Shown one piece after another: positions 28,074-37,084 of a stretch of DNA of 63,037 bases. The stretch is from the NCBI GenBank assembly GCA_040752275.1, contig JBFMFH010000021.1, positions 1 through 63,037 on the forward strand. The letters are read 5' to 3'. The notes beneath the pieces are model-generated. The model worked only from the letters and a program-made list of their open reading frames with translations, did not search any database and was not told the DNA's origin. Made by a program: the position numbers and the translations under genes. Positions within the stretch are counted from its first letter, which is position 1; every line of letters starts with the position of its first letter. The DNA is from JBFMFH01 sp040752275. Its GTDB lineage: Bacteria; Acidobacteriota; Vicinamibacteria; Vicinamibacterales; JAKQTR01.

Positions 28074-29673
28074 GTCCCAGTCGCTGCGCGGCCAGCGTCG
28101 ATCGTGTGATCCCTGTCCCCCGCTCATGGAGCGCATCGTCAAAGCCGTTGAACGCGTCCAAGACGATTTGCTCGATCGTGAGGAGCTCGTCGTCGCGAAG
28201 CTGTCTGAACTCGCTTTCGCGGCGCTTCCGCGATAGTGCCCCGCCATTCTGCCGGATGAACATGACGAGATTCTCGGCCACGCGATCCGGCATCTCCACC
28301 GCGTCCATGATGCGCTGAATGGCCTCGTCATGGCGGCGGAGATACTCAATCTCCCGTGGCAGATCGGTCTCGACGGTGCGCCTGACGCAGGCGTAGAGAA
28401 ACTCCGCGGCCTCCGTGCAGTCGAAGTAGCGGTACAGATCCGCGGTGTCGTTGAGGACCTCGACATTGCGGTCGGGCGTGGGCTTCCACTCGATGTAAGG
28501 CATGAGCGGGCCGGAGTGCGCCTGCAGCGTGGTGCGGTACTCATCGATGCGGTCGAGCATCACGGAAGAAACAGGAAGAACCATGCCCGGCGGGGTGAAT
28601 CTCCGCTCCGCGAGGACGTGGTGAATCAGGCAACGGTGCAGGCGGCCGTTGCCGTCCTGGAAGGGGTGCACATAGACGAACCCGAACGCGGTCGCGGCTG
28701 CCTGGAGAACCGGGTCGATACCGTCTTCGCGCATGCGGTCGTTGGCTTCGAACATGCCGGTCATCAGGTCCGCGAGATCCTGCGCGCGCGCGCCGATGAA
28801 TTCGGGCAGCGGGTCGCCGACGTGATCGCGTTCGCCGAGAAAGACGCCGTCCGGGCGCAGACCGGCCAGGATGAAGCGCGTGTCCTCGATGAGCACGCCA
28901 TGCAGACGGACGATTTCGTCGGGCGTGAGGCGGTTCTTCCCCGCCTGCAGGACGGCGCGGCCCCATCGCTCAATCCTGTTGCGTGGCGGCCGTTCCCCTT
29001 CAATCTGGAAGCTGGCGCGGCTGTCGGCCAGCAACAGGAAGCTCGCGGCGCGCGCCACGAGATGGCCGCTCGTGCGACCGACGATGTCGCGCGCCTTGCC
29101 GGCGAGGTCGAGCGCCAGGGTCCGCTCTAGGGCTTCAGTTCGCCTGATGACGGGAGAGAACCGGCCCGTGCCCAGGAGATTGTCGCGCACGCGGTGCCGC
29201 TTTGAGAGGCGCGGCTTTCCTGTGAAGTAGCGCTTCGGGTCGAGCAGGTCAATCGCGGCCTTGGGCGGCGCGTCCTCGACGTCGAGGGTGCGGGCTGTCA
29301 GGGCTTCGTAGAGAAACCAGGCGCGCCGGACGTGAATCGCGGTGGGCGCGGCACGAACCATCGTCTCGATCGCGGCCGGTGGTGCGGCGGCGAAGATGCG
29401 CTTGAAGACCAGAAGATCCGCGTCCTCGTGCTTGAGGATGAAAGCCAAGTGATCGGCGAGGCTGTCGCCCGGCCAGTAGCGTTTGTCGAAGACCGTCCAC
29501 CCCCCGTCCTGCCGGCGGCTGCCGCTGACATGCTGCTCGGCAACGCAGCTCGGGCGGCGAACGGGGGCCGAGATCGCCAGCTCATGCGCAAGAGCTGCGG
29601 CGCCCGCTAGGCGCGTGCCCCGAGGGACCGTCTGTTCCTGGAACGTGACCGGTTGCAGGCTCTTCGGCTCCAT
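28060..29673 (-). CDS. Fic family protein (putative AMPylator), intact
   Basis: 537 aa. The Fic core motif HPFQDGNGR (residues 336-344) is complete, so AMP or another NMP transfer to a protein hydroxyl is expected. An inhibitory motif SFQIEG (221-226, S/TxxxE-G/N pattern) precedes the core, as in class II Fic proteins that self-inhibit through an N-terminal helix. The N-terminal 200 residues include PRGTRLAGAAALAHELAISA, a region typical of this subfamily rather than an antitoxin. The ATG at 29673 lies directly after an array of six TCGAA repeats. It is the only intact member of three Fic genes here. Confidence 0.85.
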   Translation of the reverse strand: MEPKSLQPVTFQEQTVPRGTRLAGAAALAHELAISAPVRRPSCVAEQHVSGSRRQDGGWTVFDKRYWPGDSLADHLAFILKHEDADLLVFKRIFAAAPPAAIETMVRAAPTAIHVRRAWFLYEALTARTLDVEDAPPKAAIDLLDPKRYFTGKPRLSKRHRVRDNLLGTGRFSPVIRRTEALERTLALDLAGKARDIVGRTSGHLVARAASFLLLADSRASFQIEGERPPRNRIERWGRAVLQAGKNRLTPDEIVRLHGVLIEDTRFILAGLRPDGVFLGERDHVGDPLPEFIGARAQDLADLMTGMFEANDRMREDGIDPVLQAAATAFGFVYVHPFQDGNGRLHRCLIHHVLAERRFTPPGMVLPVSSVMLDRIDEYRTTLQAHSGPLMPYIEWKPTPDRNVEVLNDTADLYRYFDCTEAAEFLYACVRRTVETDLPREIEYLRRHDEAIQRIMDAVEMPDRVAENLVMFIRQNGGALSRKRRESEFRQLRDDELLTIEQIVLDAFNGFDDALHERGTGITRSTLAAQRLGPTRG

Positions 29674-29675
29674 CG

Positions 29676-29805
29676 TCGAAGACTCCGTCTATGCATCGAA
29701 AATGTCGGTAGAACTGGCAAGTTCGTCGAAAAGCATACCAGACTCATGCGTCGAAATCCAGTCCATCATGTCGAAAGACACTCATGTATGAACCATATCG
29801 TCGAA
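29676..29805. promoter_or_regulatory. Array of six TCGAA(A) sites upstream of fic
   Basis: Direct copies of TCGAA begin at 29676, 29696, 29726, 29751, 29771 and 29801, spaced 20, 30, 25, 20 and 30 bp. Four of them are preceded by G (GTCGAAA form), and five continue with a further A. On the coding strand of fic these read TTTCGAC. The tract is the most AT-rich stretch nearby and occupies all the space between the fic start and the truncated ADOP gene. It looks like iterated operator sites for one regulator. Confidence 0.6.
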
Positions 29806-29809
29806 ACGA

Positions 29810-31391
29810 ATGCCTCAGTTGTCTCTGGAGCCTCCATATCTGTTGCTGATTGCTGCCAGCAACATCACGACCATCGTCATCGCCAGAGGTGTGGCCGCAC
29901 GACGGGAGGTGGCGATCTGTCTGGCACTTGGGGCCAGCCGCGTGCGCCTGCTCACCGAACGCCTCGTGGACCACCTGCTCGTGGCGACGGCCGCCGGCGC
30001 AGGCAGCCTGCTCGTGGCCGCGTGGCTGGCCGACGTGCTGCTCCTCATCCTGCCACTCGGATCCGGGCGGCCGTCCGTGACAACGACGCCGGATCGGCGC
30101 ACCCTGCTCTTCACCGTCGGTGTGGCCCTGGCCACGGGCCTCTTCGTGTGGCTGACCTCGTCCTTCCAGATCATGCGGCGGGCCGCGCCTCCGCCGCTCA
30201 CCGACACGGCCATCGGAGGCGTCTCGACGCGCCCCGTGAAGCTCCGCCGCGGGCTTCTCATCCTGCAGACGGCGCTCTCGGTGGCGCTCCTGTGCGTGGC
30301 ATCGGTGTTCGTGCGCAGCCTGTTCAATCTCACGAGCATCGACCCCGGCTTTCGTGCCGCGGGCCTGACGACCTTCACGCTGCACCTGTCAGGCGCGACC
30401 GCGTCGAGGCAGATGGCGCCCCTCGTGCGCGACACGATGGCCGCTCTGGCGGGAACCGCGGACGTGCAATCGGTCGCTGCGGCCAGCAGCCTGCCGCTGA
30501 TGAGCCGCGGTGCGCAACGTCGTTGGCGGCGACGTGCCTCTCGACGCGGAGCAGGCCGTGACCGCCGACCAGGCATCCGTCACGCCAGGTTACTTCACGA
30601 CGATCGGCCTGCCGCTCGCCGCCGGACGGGAATTCACGGAGCAGGACACCGCCGCGACCGAGCACGGGGCCGTCGTCAACGAATCGCTCGCCCGCGCGCT
30701 CTTCGGCGCCAGAAACCCCATCGGCGAGCGCATCGGCCTGCAGCACGTGGCGATCGACACGATCGTGGTTGGGGTCGCCAAGGATACCAAGGCCAGCCTG
30801 AGACAGCCACCCGCGCCCGCCATGTTCACCCCCCTCACTCAGGACAGCAGTCCCCAAATGACCGTCGTCGTCCGCACGAGGAGCGGTCAACCGCTCAACG
30901 TGCGGACCGTGCAGGCGTTGGTGACCCGCATCGACTCGACGGTGCCCGTGACCGAGCCGGCGACCATGGAGCAGCGGCTGGCGGACACCTTGTCCCGCGA
31001 TCGGATCCTGGCCGTACTGTCGGCGGCCTTCGCCGGACTCGCCGTGCTGCTGTGCGGCCTGGGTCTGTTCGGATTGATGAACTTCCACGTGGCGACCAGG
31101 CAGCGCGAGATGGGCATCCGGATGGCACTGGGCGCCGCACGACGGTCCATCCAGTGGAACGTCGTGCGCGAGGCGATGGTCGTCGTCGTGGCGGGCGCGC
31201 CGATCGGCCTGGCGGCGTACCTCGCGTCGAGCCGCGTTCTCGGGTCGTTCCTGTTCGATCTGTCGCCGACCGATGTGCCGACCGTGGCGGCCGCCGCGTT
31301 CATGATGGTGCTCGTCGCCGTGGCCGCCAGCGTCATCCCGGCCAGGCGCGCCACGCGTCTGGATCCGGCGGTTGTTCTGCGGAGGGAATAG
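29810..31391 (+). pseudogene. ADOP-type FtsX/MacB permease, truncated and frameshifted
   Basis: C-terminal two thirds of an acidobacterial duplicated orphan permease. It starts abruptly inside the first FtsX domain (LLLIAASNITTIVIARGVAA, REVAICLALGASRVRLL), so the N-terminal MacB periplasmic domain is missing. It reads well to SSLPLMSRG at about 30507. The frame then shifts by +1 and continues as RNVVGGDVPLDAEQAVTADQ, the second periplasmic domain. The second FtsX core follows (FHVATRQREMGIRMALGAAR) and the typical end RRATRLDPAVVLRRE. Its left edge coincides with the end of the TCGAA array, suggesting that the island insertion cut it. Confidence 0.8.
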
Positions 31392-32961
31392 CAGCGTTCT
31401 CGGGCGAGTGGAGGTCGACCACGATACGGCCTCGCTCGGTCGTGAGGGTCCCTGGCATCTTCACGGTCATCGAGGCGGTCGGCGTCGCGAGCGCGAATTC
31501 GCGAAAGGAGACCGGTCCTGCGCTGTCCGAGAGGCTCAGCGTGGCGCCATCGACTGAGAGCATGGGTGGAGCCGGCACGAAGAACGATACACGCTTGGCC
31601 CTGCGATCCCAGTCGTTCTCCTCGTAGATGGCCGTCTCCGAAACCTGCAGCGAGAAGCCGTCCATCTTCAGGGCGTAGATGCGGACGCGCGTCTGCAGCG
31701 TCTTGCTGCCGTCATCCACAACCCAGGTCCGGCCCTGGGAACTGCGCGATCGCGAGATCGATCGATAGCGAAGACCGACCTCGATCCGGACTCCGGACTG
31801 GGCCTCGAAGTCGGCCTTGTCGCGCTCGAAGCCGGATCGGTACCCGGCGATCAGCCGCTCGGCACGCTTGCGGATGGCCGCCTCGTCGTATCGTGTTCTG
31901 GCCGCCTCAGCCAGGGCGGCGAGGCGATCGGCTGGCAACGCCAGCCGGCGCTGGAGGTAGTCGCCGAACGAAAAGGTCCCGACGTGGGCGGCCAGCTCGG
32001 TCTTCCACTCAGGCCCCCAGAGATCCGCGAGGAAGCCGAGCGCGCTTCCGACGGGGTAGATCCGGTTGCGGATCATGTCACCCGGCGCGACGACGCCGTC
32101 CGTCGTTCGCGCGGCGAAGTCCTGTCGGAAGAGCTCAGCCGCAGACCACGGCCCAAGATCCTGGGACAGACGTGTGGTGAGGCCGCCCAGTCCGGAGTCG
32201 TCCTTCATGCCCCGCGCGAGATCCACGCTCCTCTTCTCGACGTAGGCCGCCGTGCCTTCACGCACCTCCTGGCCCTGTTCGTAGCGTGCCACAAAGGGCG
32301 GCGCGCTGCGCCACCGCTCAGCGCGGACCGCGACGAACATCTTCGCGGACTCCTGCGCCTGATCGCGCCGACCTGCCAGCGCCGCCGCCACGCCGTCGGC
32401 CAGGATTCGCATCTCGAGGGCCGCCAGGGCGGAGTTGCTGACGTGCAGAATCGGATAGCGCTCCTCCCGCTCCCAAGGTACTTCACCGAAGGCCTCACTC
32501 TGGTACTGGTGAAAGGCCTCGTGTACCACGAACCCGAGGATAGCGGCGGTCCGAGACGCCGCGTCCGCGTACTGCCCCTCGATCAGCCCCAGGGCGGCGA
32601 GCTTCGTTCCTCCGACATCGAAATCGAACGCGAGCTGACCCGCCAGCGTCCGGTAGGTTCCGGCGCGATAGGCGGCCCGCAGACGCAGCGCCGGCCATTC
32701 ACGCGGCAGCGGCCCGAAGTCCTCATTGTCCGGTGGGTTCAACAGCAGCGCCCATCGGTCGGGAACATACACGAGAAGGGGGCGAGTCGACAGGTCGAAC
32801 CCCGGCCAGATGCTCTGGGCCGACTGCTGGAACAGCGCAACGATCCCCTCACAGGCCTTCAACGCTGTGAGTTCGTGATCAGTGAACTTCGGGGACGGCG
32901 CAGAGATCTGAAGCGCCAGCACCACAACGAAGAGCGCCGCAGGCGAACTCCGACCAGGCAT
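31333..32961 (-). CDS. Secreted putative HExxH metallopeptidase
   Basis: 542 aa with an N-terminal signal peptide (RSSPAALFVVVLALQISAPS). The centre has ILGFVVHEAFHQYQSEAFGE, where HEAFH fits an HExxH zinc site, and a downstream acidic stretch (REGTAAYVEKRSVDLARG) could give the third ligand. The C-terminal 150 residues look like a beta-rich domain. The family is not recognised by name; similar long secreted HEAFHxYQ proteins occur in Acidobacteriota. The 3' end overlaps the convergent ADOP pseudogene by 59 bp. Confidence 0.6.
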   Translation of the reverse strand: MPGRSSPAALFVVVLALQISAPSPKFTDHELTALKACEGIVALFQQSAQSIWPGFDLSTRPLLVYVPDRWALLLNPPDNEDFGPLPREWPALRLRAAYRAGTYRTLAGQLAFDFDVGGTKLAALGLIEGQYADAASRTAAILGFVVHEAFHQYQSEAFGEVPWEREERYPILHVSNSALAALEMRILADGVAAALAGRRDQAQESAKMFVAVRAERWRSAPPFVARYEQGQEVREGTAAYVEKRSVDLARGMKDDSGLGGLTTRLSQDLGPWSAAELFRQDFAARTTDGVVAPGDMIRNRIYPVGSALGFLADLWGPEWKTELAAHVGTFSFGDYLQRRLALPADRLAALAEAARTRYDEAAIRKRAERLIAGYRSGFERDKADFEAQSGVRIEVGLRYRSISRSRSSQGRTWVVDDGSKTLQTRVRIYALKMDGFSLQVSETAIYEENDWDRRAKRVSFFVPAPPMLSVDGATLSLSDSAGPVSFREFALATPTASMTVKMPGTLTTERGRIVVDLHSPENAAIPSAEQPPDPDAWRAWPG

Positions 32962-33271
32962 GTTGACCTCCCCTTCCGAAGGGCCTTGCCAGCCGTCGCG
33001 GATGCGGCTTGGACGCGCACCCGGGTGCAGTCCTCGAGCGGCTTCACTCGCCTCGGCTCAATGGAAACCAGGGACAGCACCGGCCTTGCTCGGGACTGCC
33101 GGCGCAAGCCGTTTGCCCGCCTGCCCTTGCGCCGACTCTACCATGCCTCCGCCGATCCGACACCGGACGCCGACGGCTTGATCTCGACCATCTCGGCACG
33201 CTGGTGCCTGACGCCCGCCCACGTGAAGCGCAGTGCCTTACCCGGCGCTGGGCAGAGCACGGACGTCTTGA

Positions 33272-33630
33272 GTCGGCCTTGGCCTTGACCAGATCCTGCT
33301 CGATCATGTCGAGCACCTGCAGTGACAAGTCGGTGGGCCGGTAGTCGGCGCCGCCCTGGACGTCGCCGGCGCTGCTCCCGATGACGCAGCTCAGCCAGAC
33401 GAGGTTCATGCAGACTTCGTAGGCCTCCACGTACCACCGCAGCTCGACCTCGGCTGGTCCTTCGTGTCGGAGATCCCAGATGACGCGATTCACGCCACGG
33501 GTTCCGGCCCCGTCGAGTGTGCGCTGGACCTTCCCATCGGCGTCCGGGATCTCGAATGACACCCGGTCGCGCAAGGCCGTCTTCAGCTCGTACAGAACTT
33601 CGGCCGTTCCGCCCCTCCGCAGAGGGGAAC
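33272..33630 (-). pseudogene. Internally deleted BNR/sortilin-protein remnant
   Basis: Minus-strand translation gives LRRGGTAEVLYELKTALRDR, VSFEIPDADGKVQRTLDGAG and VNRVIWDLRHEGPAEVELR, joined directly to WYVEAYEVCMNLVWLSCVIG and GGADYRPTDLSLQVLDMIEQ. The two blocks match residues of the intact paralogue at 45029-48271 that are about 140 residues apart, so an in-frame deletion has fused them. Propeller repeats and start are missing, and downstream of VKAKAD homology stops. A dead partial duplicate. Confidence 0.75.
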
Positions 33631-33811
33631 GGTCAGGTCGTGCCGACCCGGGCGTATCCCTGCGGACATTCGCAACCGCCCCGGCGGAGTTCCGGCAGGG
33701 CGCCGGGCTGCCGCCACCCTGTTCGGGGCGATGAGAGGTTCATCCCCAGGAAACCGGCGGGAGCTGGCTGGCACGCGATGTGCGTCCGGCAACACGGGTC
33801 GTATTGCCGAA

Positions 33812-33821
33812 CGAACGTTCG
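33812..33821. promoter_or_regulatory. Palindrome CGAACGTTCG, possible TetR operator
   Basis: A perfect 10-bp palindrome inside GAACGAACGTTCGAAC, 12 bp before the preferred start of the TetR-family gene. Position and symmetry suit an autoregulatory operator for a dimeric repressor, but it is short and unproven. Confidence 0.4.
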
Positions 33822-33833
33822 AACGGGTGCCCC

Positions 33834-34472
33834 GTGCCACGGGCCGCGACGCTGAGACAGGAACGGACTCCGAGATTCGACGCCAGGTTGCTCTCTCTCC
33901 TGGGCGTGGCGGCGCGGGTGTTCGCCGCAGACGGCTACGACAGGACGTCCATGCGGCGGATCGCCGCTGAGGCCGGTATGAGCCTCGCCGGCGTCTACCA
34001 CTACTGCGCCAGCAAGCAGGAACTCCTCTACGACATCCAGTTCCACGCCTTCGACTCGCTCGTCCGCGGCCTGCGTGAATGCACCGCGAAGGTCGTCGAT
34101 CCGCGAGAGCGCCTGAGGGCGGCCGTGCGCAGCCACGTCCGTCATTTCGGCGACAACATGGACGCGCTCAAGGTCTGCGCCCGTGAACTCCACGCGCTCG
34201 AGGGCGACGCCTACCGCGACGTTCACGAATTGCGCCGCGCCTACTTCGACGCGATGCACGACATCGTCAGGAAGCTCCGGCCGAGAAGCCGATCCGACCG
34301 CCAGTCCTGGCTCGCCACGGCCAACCTGTTTGGAATGATCAACTGGTTCTACCAGTGGTACGACGCCGGCCAAGCCAAGGTGAGCCTCGATGACCTGGCC
34401 GACCACCAGGTCTCGCTGTTTCTCGACGGGTACGCCGCTCCCCGCCCCAGGGCCAAGAGAGGACGTGCATGA
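33834..34472 (+). CDS. TetR/AcrR family regulator of the Bam-like operon
   Basis: About 212 aa from GTG 33834 (a longer GTG start at 33780 would run across the palindrome). Helix-turn-helix: LLGVAARVFAADGYDRTSMR then RIAAEAGMSLAGVYHYCASKQELLY, the classical TetR_N pattern. The C-terminal ligand domain is helical. Its stop overlaps the bamB-like start as ATGA, so it is co-transcribed with the operon and probably controls it. An acyl-CoA or aromatic acyl-CoA ligand is plausible from context only. Confidence 0.85.
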   Translation: MPRAATLRQERTPRFDARLLSLLGVAARVFAADGYDRTSMRRIAAEAGMSLAGVYHYCASKQELLYDIQFHAFDSLVRGLRECTAKVVDPRERLRAAVRSHVRHFGDNMDALKVCARELHALEGDAYRDVHELRRAYFDAMHDIVRKLRPRSRSDRQSWLATANLFGMINWFYQWYDAGQAKVSLDDLADHQVSLFLDGYAAPRPRAKRGRA

Positions 34473-36508
34473 GGTACGCCGAAACCGGCTTCAACCTTGA
34501 AGTGGACCTGACCCGCGGCAGCATTGAACGGGTGGCCACCGACCCGCACGACACCGAGCTTCTCCTCGGGGGACTGGGCACCAACGCCCGGCTGATGTGG
34601 GACCGGGTGGCTCCCGAGGTCGACCCGTTCTCCGCCGACAACCTGCTCGTGTTCGGCACCGGCCTGCTGGCCGCCACACCAGCGCCCGGATGCAATCGCA
34701 CCATCGTCTCGGCCATCTCTCCGCAGACGAAGCTGTTCGCGTTCTCGATCATGGGCGGGTTCTGGGGGCCTGAGCTGAAGCACGCGGGGTACGACAAGGT
34801 CGTCATCCGCGGCAAGTCCCCCGAGTTCGTGTATCTCTGGATCAATGACGACAGGGTGGAACTGCGCGATGCCGGGCACTTCCGGGGGCTCGGTACGCTG
34901 GAGACCGCGGAACTCATCCGCCAGGAGCTGCAAGAGCCGATGGCCCAGGTGGCCTCGATTGGCCTGGCCGGCGAGAACCGGGTCTTCTTCGCGTCCATCG
35001 AGCAGGGCAGGTCGAGCGCCAGCCGGCAGGGCCTCGGCGCCGTCATGGGGGACAAGAACCTCAAGGCGATCGCCGTGCGCGGGAGAAAGGACATCAACAT
35101 CGCCCGGCCGATGGAGTTCATCCGACACTGCAATGACGCGCTGAAGTACATCGAGATCCGGGACCAGCATCCGATTCCGGGCGTCATGCCCATCCTGGCC
35201 GGGCTCGGGTCGCCACAGGAGATGCGGGTCCACGACGAGCAGTGGCACACCGAAAACTTCGTGTGGGGCAATGCCCGCCACCGCCGCAAGGGGTTCTGGA
35301 CCGACGAGATCCACGAAAAGTGGACGGCCACCATGGAGACGTTGCGGATGCGGCTGCTGAGCTGCCACAACTGTCCGCTCAAGTGCGGCGCGGCGATCTC
35401 GGTCGATACCCGGATCTGCTCGTACATGATGAAGTGCTTCTCGAAGCTCACCTATACCATGGCGGCCATGTCCGACCTGGACTTCGGCCTCAAGATCGCG
35501 CAGAAAGCGACCGAGCACGGCGTCGACGCCTTCTCGGCGCCGCAGACCATGGCGTTCGCCATCGAGCTCTACGAGGCCGGTATCCTGACCGACGCGGACT
35601 TTCCCGGGTGGCCTTCGGACCCGGAGGGCCGGTTCTACTGGCTACTCGACCACATCGTGCGCCGTGAGGGGATCGGTGAGGTGCTGGCCGACGGGACGTA
35701 CTGGGCTGCCGAGCGGATAGGGCGAGGGGCGCAGGCCTTCGCCCACAACAACATCAAGAAGCACGAGCAACTGCCGCTCAAGCTCGGGATGCTCAATCCC
35801 ATCTACTTCCTGATGTACTCGACCGGCGAGAAGATCAACATCACCCAGATCGAAGGGAACTTCCCCCAGACGCCCTTCCCGACGCGGGAGGAGCGCGAGG
35901 CCTTCGTCAGGGACTGGGAGCACGTCCCCGACGAGCGGTTCAAACAGTGGTTCCTCGACTGGGAGCTGCGGGGCGAGAAGTCGATTCCCCACTACCCGGC
36001 CATCGACGCGACCTGCGAGATCGTCCACTGGCAGGAGATGATGCACTACATCGACGACAGCACCGGCATGTGCGCCGGGCTGTCGTCGTTCCCCCTCAAG
36101 CCGCCGTACCACCTCCACAACTGGCCGGCGATCATCTCGACGGGGGCCGGCCTCGACCTGGACGAGGCTGGCCTCCAGCACGTGATCCGGCGGATCCGCA
36201 CGCTCGTCCGGGCCAACAACATCCGGCGCGGACTGCGCCGCGCCGATGAGAAGCCGCCCGATGACCACTGGAAGCACCGGCTCCCCGACCTCGAAGCAAA
36301 GCTCCTGGACGCGTACTACGCGTTCAAGGGATGGAACAGCGACGGGATCCCGACGCATGCGACGCTGCGCGACCTCGGCCTCGATGACGTCGCCGGCGAG
36401 TTCGTCCGGCGCGGGATCCTAACGCAGGAGGAGGACGCGGAGCCAACTACGATCCCGAGGGCCGCCAGCCCGAGCGATGGGGCTGCGAGCGCGGGAGGCG
36501 CGCCATGA
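34469..36508 (+). CDS. bamB: Tungsten AOR-family subunit, BamB-like
   Basis: 679 aa member of the aldehyde:ferredoxin oxidoreductase family, closest in pattern to BamB, the active-site subunit of class II benzoyl-CoA reductase. Seen: the W-bis-pyranopterin N-domain (AGENRVFFASIEQGRSSASR, QGLGAVMGDKNLKAIAVRG), VHDEQWHTENFVWGNARHRR, the Cys block LLSCHNCPLKCGAAISVDTR ending CSYMMKC, and MHYIDDSTGMCAGLSSFPLK. BamB reduces the aromatic ring of benzoyl-CoA in strict anaerobes with electrons from BamC-I. The order with BamC/D/E/F-like genes supports the assignment, but related complexes of unknown substrate exist, so the reaction is inferred. The C-terminal 25 residues are a non-conserved Ala/Ser tail. 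Confidence 0.78.
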   Translation: MRYAETGFNLEVDLTRGSIERVATDPHDTELLLGGLGTNARLMWDRVAPEVDPFSADNLLVFGTGLLAATPAPGCNRTIVSAISPQTKLFAFSIMGGFWGPELKHAGYDKVVIRGKSPEFVYLWINDDRVELRDAGHFRGLGTLETAELIRQELQEPMAQVASIGLAGENRVFFASIEQGRSSASRQGLGAVMGDKNLKAIAVRGRKDINIARPMEFIRHCNDALKYIEIRDQHPIPGVMPILAGLGSPQEMRVHDEQWHTENFVWGNARHRRKGFWTDEIHEKWTATMETLRMRLLSCHNCPLKCGAAISVDTRICSYMMKCFSKLTYTMAAMSDLDFGLKIAQKATEHGVDAFSAPQTMAFAIELYEAGILTDADFPGWPSDPEGRFYWLLDHIVRREGIGEVLADGTYWAAERIGRGAQAFAHNNIKKHEQLPLKLGMLNPIYFLMYSTGEKINITQIEGNFPQTPFPTREEREAFVRDWEHVPDERFKQWFLDWELRGEKSIPHYPAIDATCEIVHWQEMMHYIDDSTGMCAGLSSFPLKPPYHLHNWPAIISTGAGLDLDEAGLQHVIRRIRTLVRANNIRRGLRRADEKPPDDHWKHRLPDLEAKLLDAYYAFKGWNSDGIPTHATLRDLGLDDVAGEFVRRGILTQEEDAEPTTIPRAASPSDGAASAGGAP

Positions 36509-37059
36509 CGCGCGTGAACGCCAGGACCATCAAGACCATCAGGATCGACATTGCCAAGTGCAACGGCTGCCGTGCGTGCGAGGTGATCTGCGCCGCCTTT
36601 CACGCGAAGCCGCAGTACAGCAGCACCAACCCCGCGCGATCGCGCGTCCGGGTGATCCGCGATCCGGTCGCGGATATCTACCTGCCCGTGTTCGCAGGTG
36701 AGTACACCGCCGCCGAGTGCGCCGGCCGCGACCGCTATGTCATCGACGGCAGGGTATACGACGAGTGTGCCTTCTGCCGGGCATCGTGCCCGTCCCGCGA
36801 CGTATTCAAGGAGCCGGACTCGGACCTGCCGCTCAAGTGCGACATGTGCGAGTCGGACCCGGACATCGCGGAGCCGGTGTGCGTGCAGTGGTGCCTCGCG
36901 CACGCCCTGGTCTACGAAGAACGGGACGTGACGGTCGAGAAGGCGGCCGCCCTAGACGATGTCGACATCGGACTGCAGGCGCTGGCCGACGTGCACGGCT
37001 GGCCGAGAGTGAGAGAAGCGCTGGGCCGGATGGCAGCACGGGGAGCAAGGAGTAGATGA
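36505..37059 (+). CDS. bamC: Three-cluster ferredoxin subunit, BamC-like
   Basis: 184 aa electron-transfer partner of BamB. Cys groups: IAKCNGCRACEVICAAFH, then CAFCRASCPSRDVF, then CDMCESDPDIAEPVCVQWC, enough ligands for about three [4Fe-4S] clusters, the arrangement described for BamC and related DmsB-type ferredoxins. The start at 36505 overlaps the bamB stop as ATGA. It is followed by a 290-bp gap containing a structured repeat before the next subunit. Cytoplasmic. Confidence 0.78.
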   Translation: MTRVNARTIKTIRIDIAKCNGCRACEVICAAFHAKPQYSSTNPARSRVRVIRDPVADIYLPVFAGEYTAAECAGRDRYVIDGRVYDECAFCRASCPSRDVFKEPDSDLPLKCDMCESDPDIAEPVCVQWCLAHALVYEERDVTVEKAAALDDVDIGLQALADVHGWPRVREALGRMAARGARSR

Positions 37060-37084
37060 GGGTCCACGACTCTGTGTCGGCAAA

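Noticed and set aside
34469..36508. A generic aldehyde:ferredoxin oxidoreductase acting alone
   Set aside because: Order and content of the following four genes match the Bam complex rather than a stand-alone AOR. The substrate nevertheless stays open.
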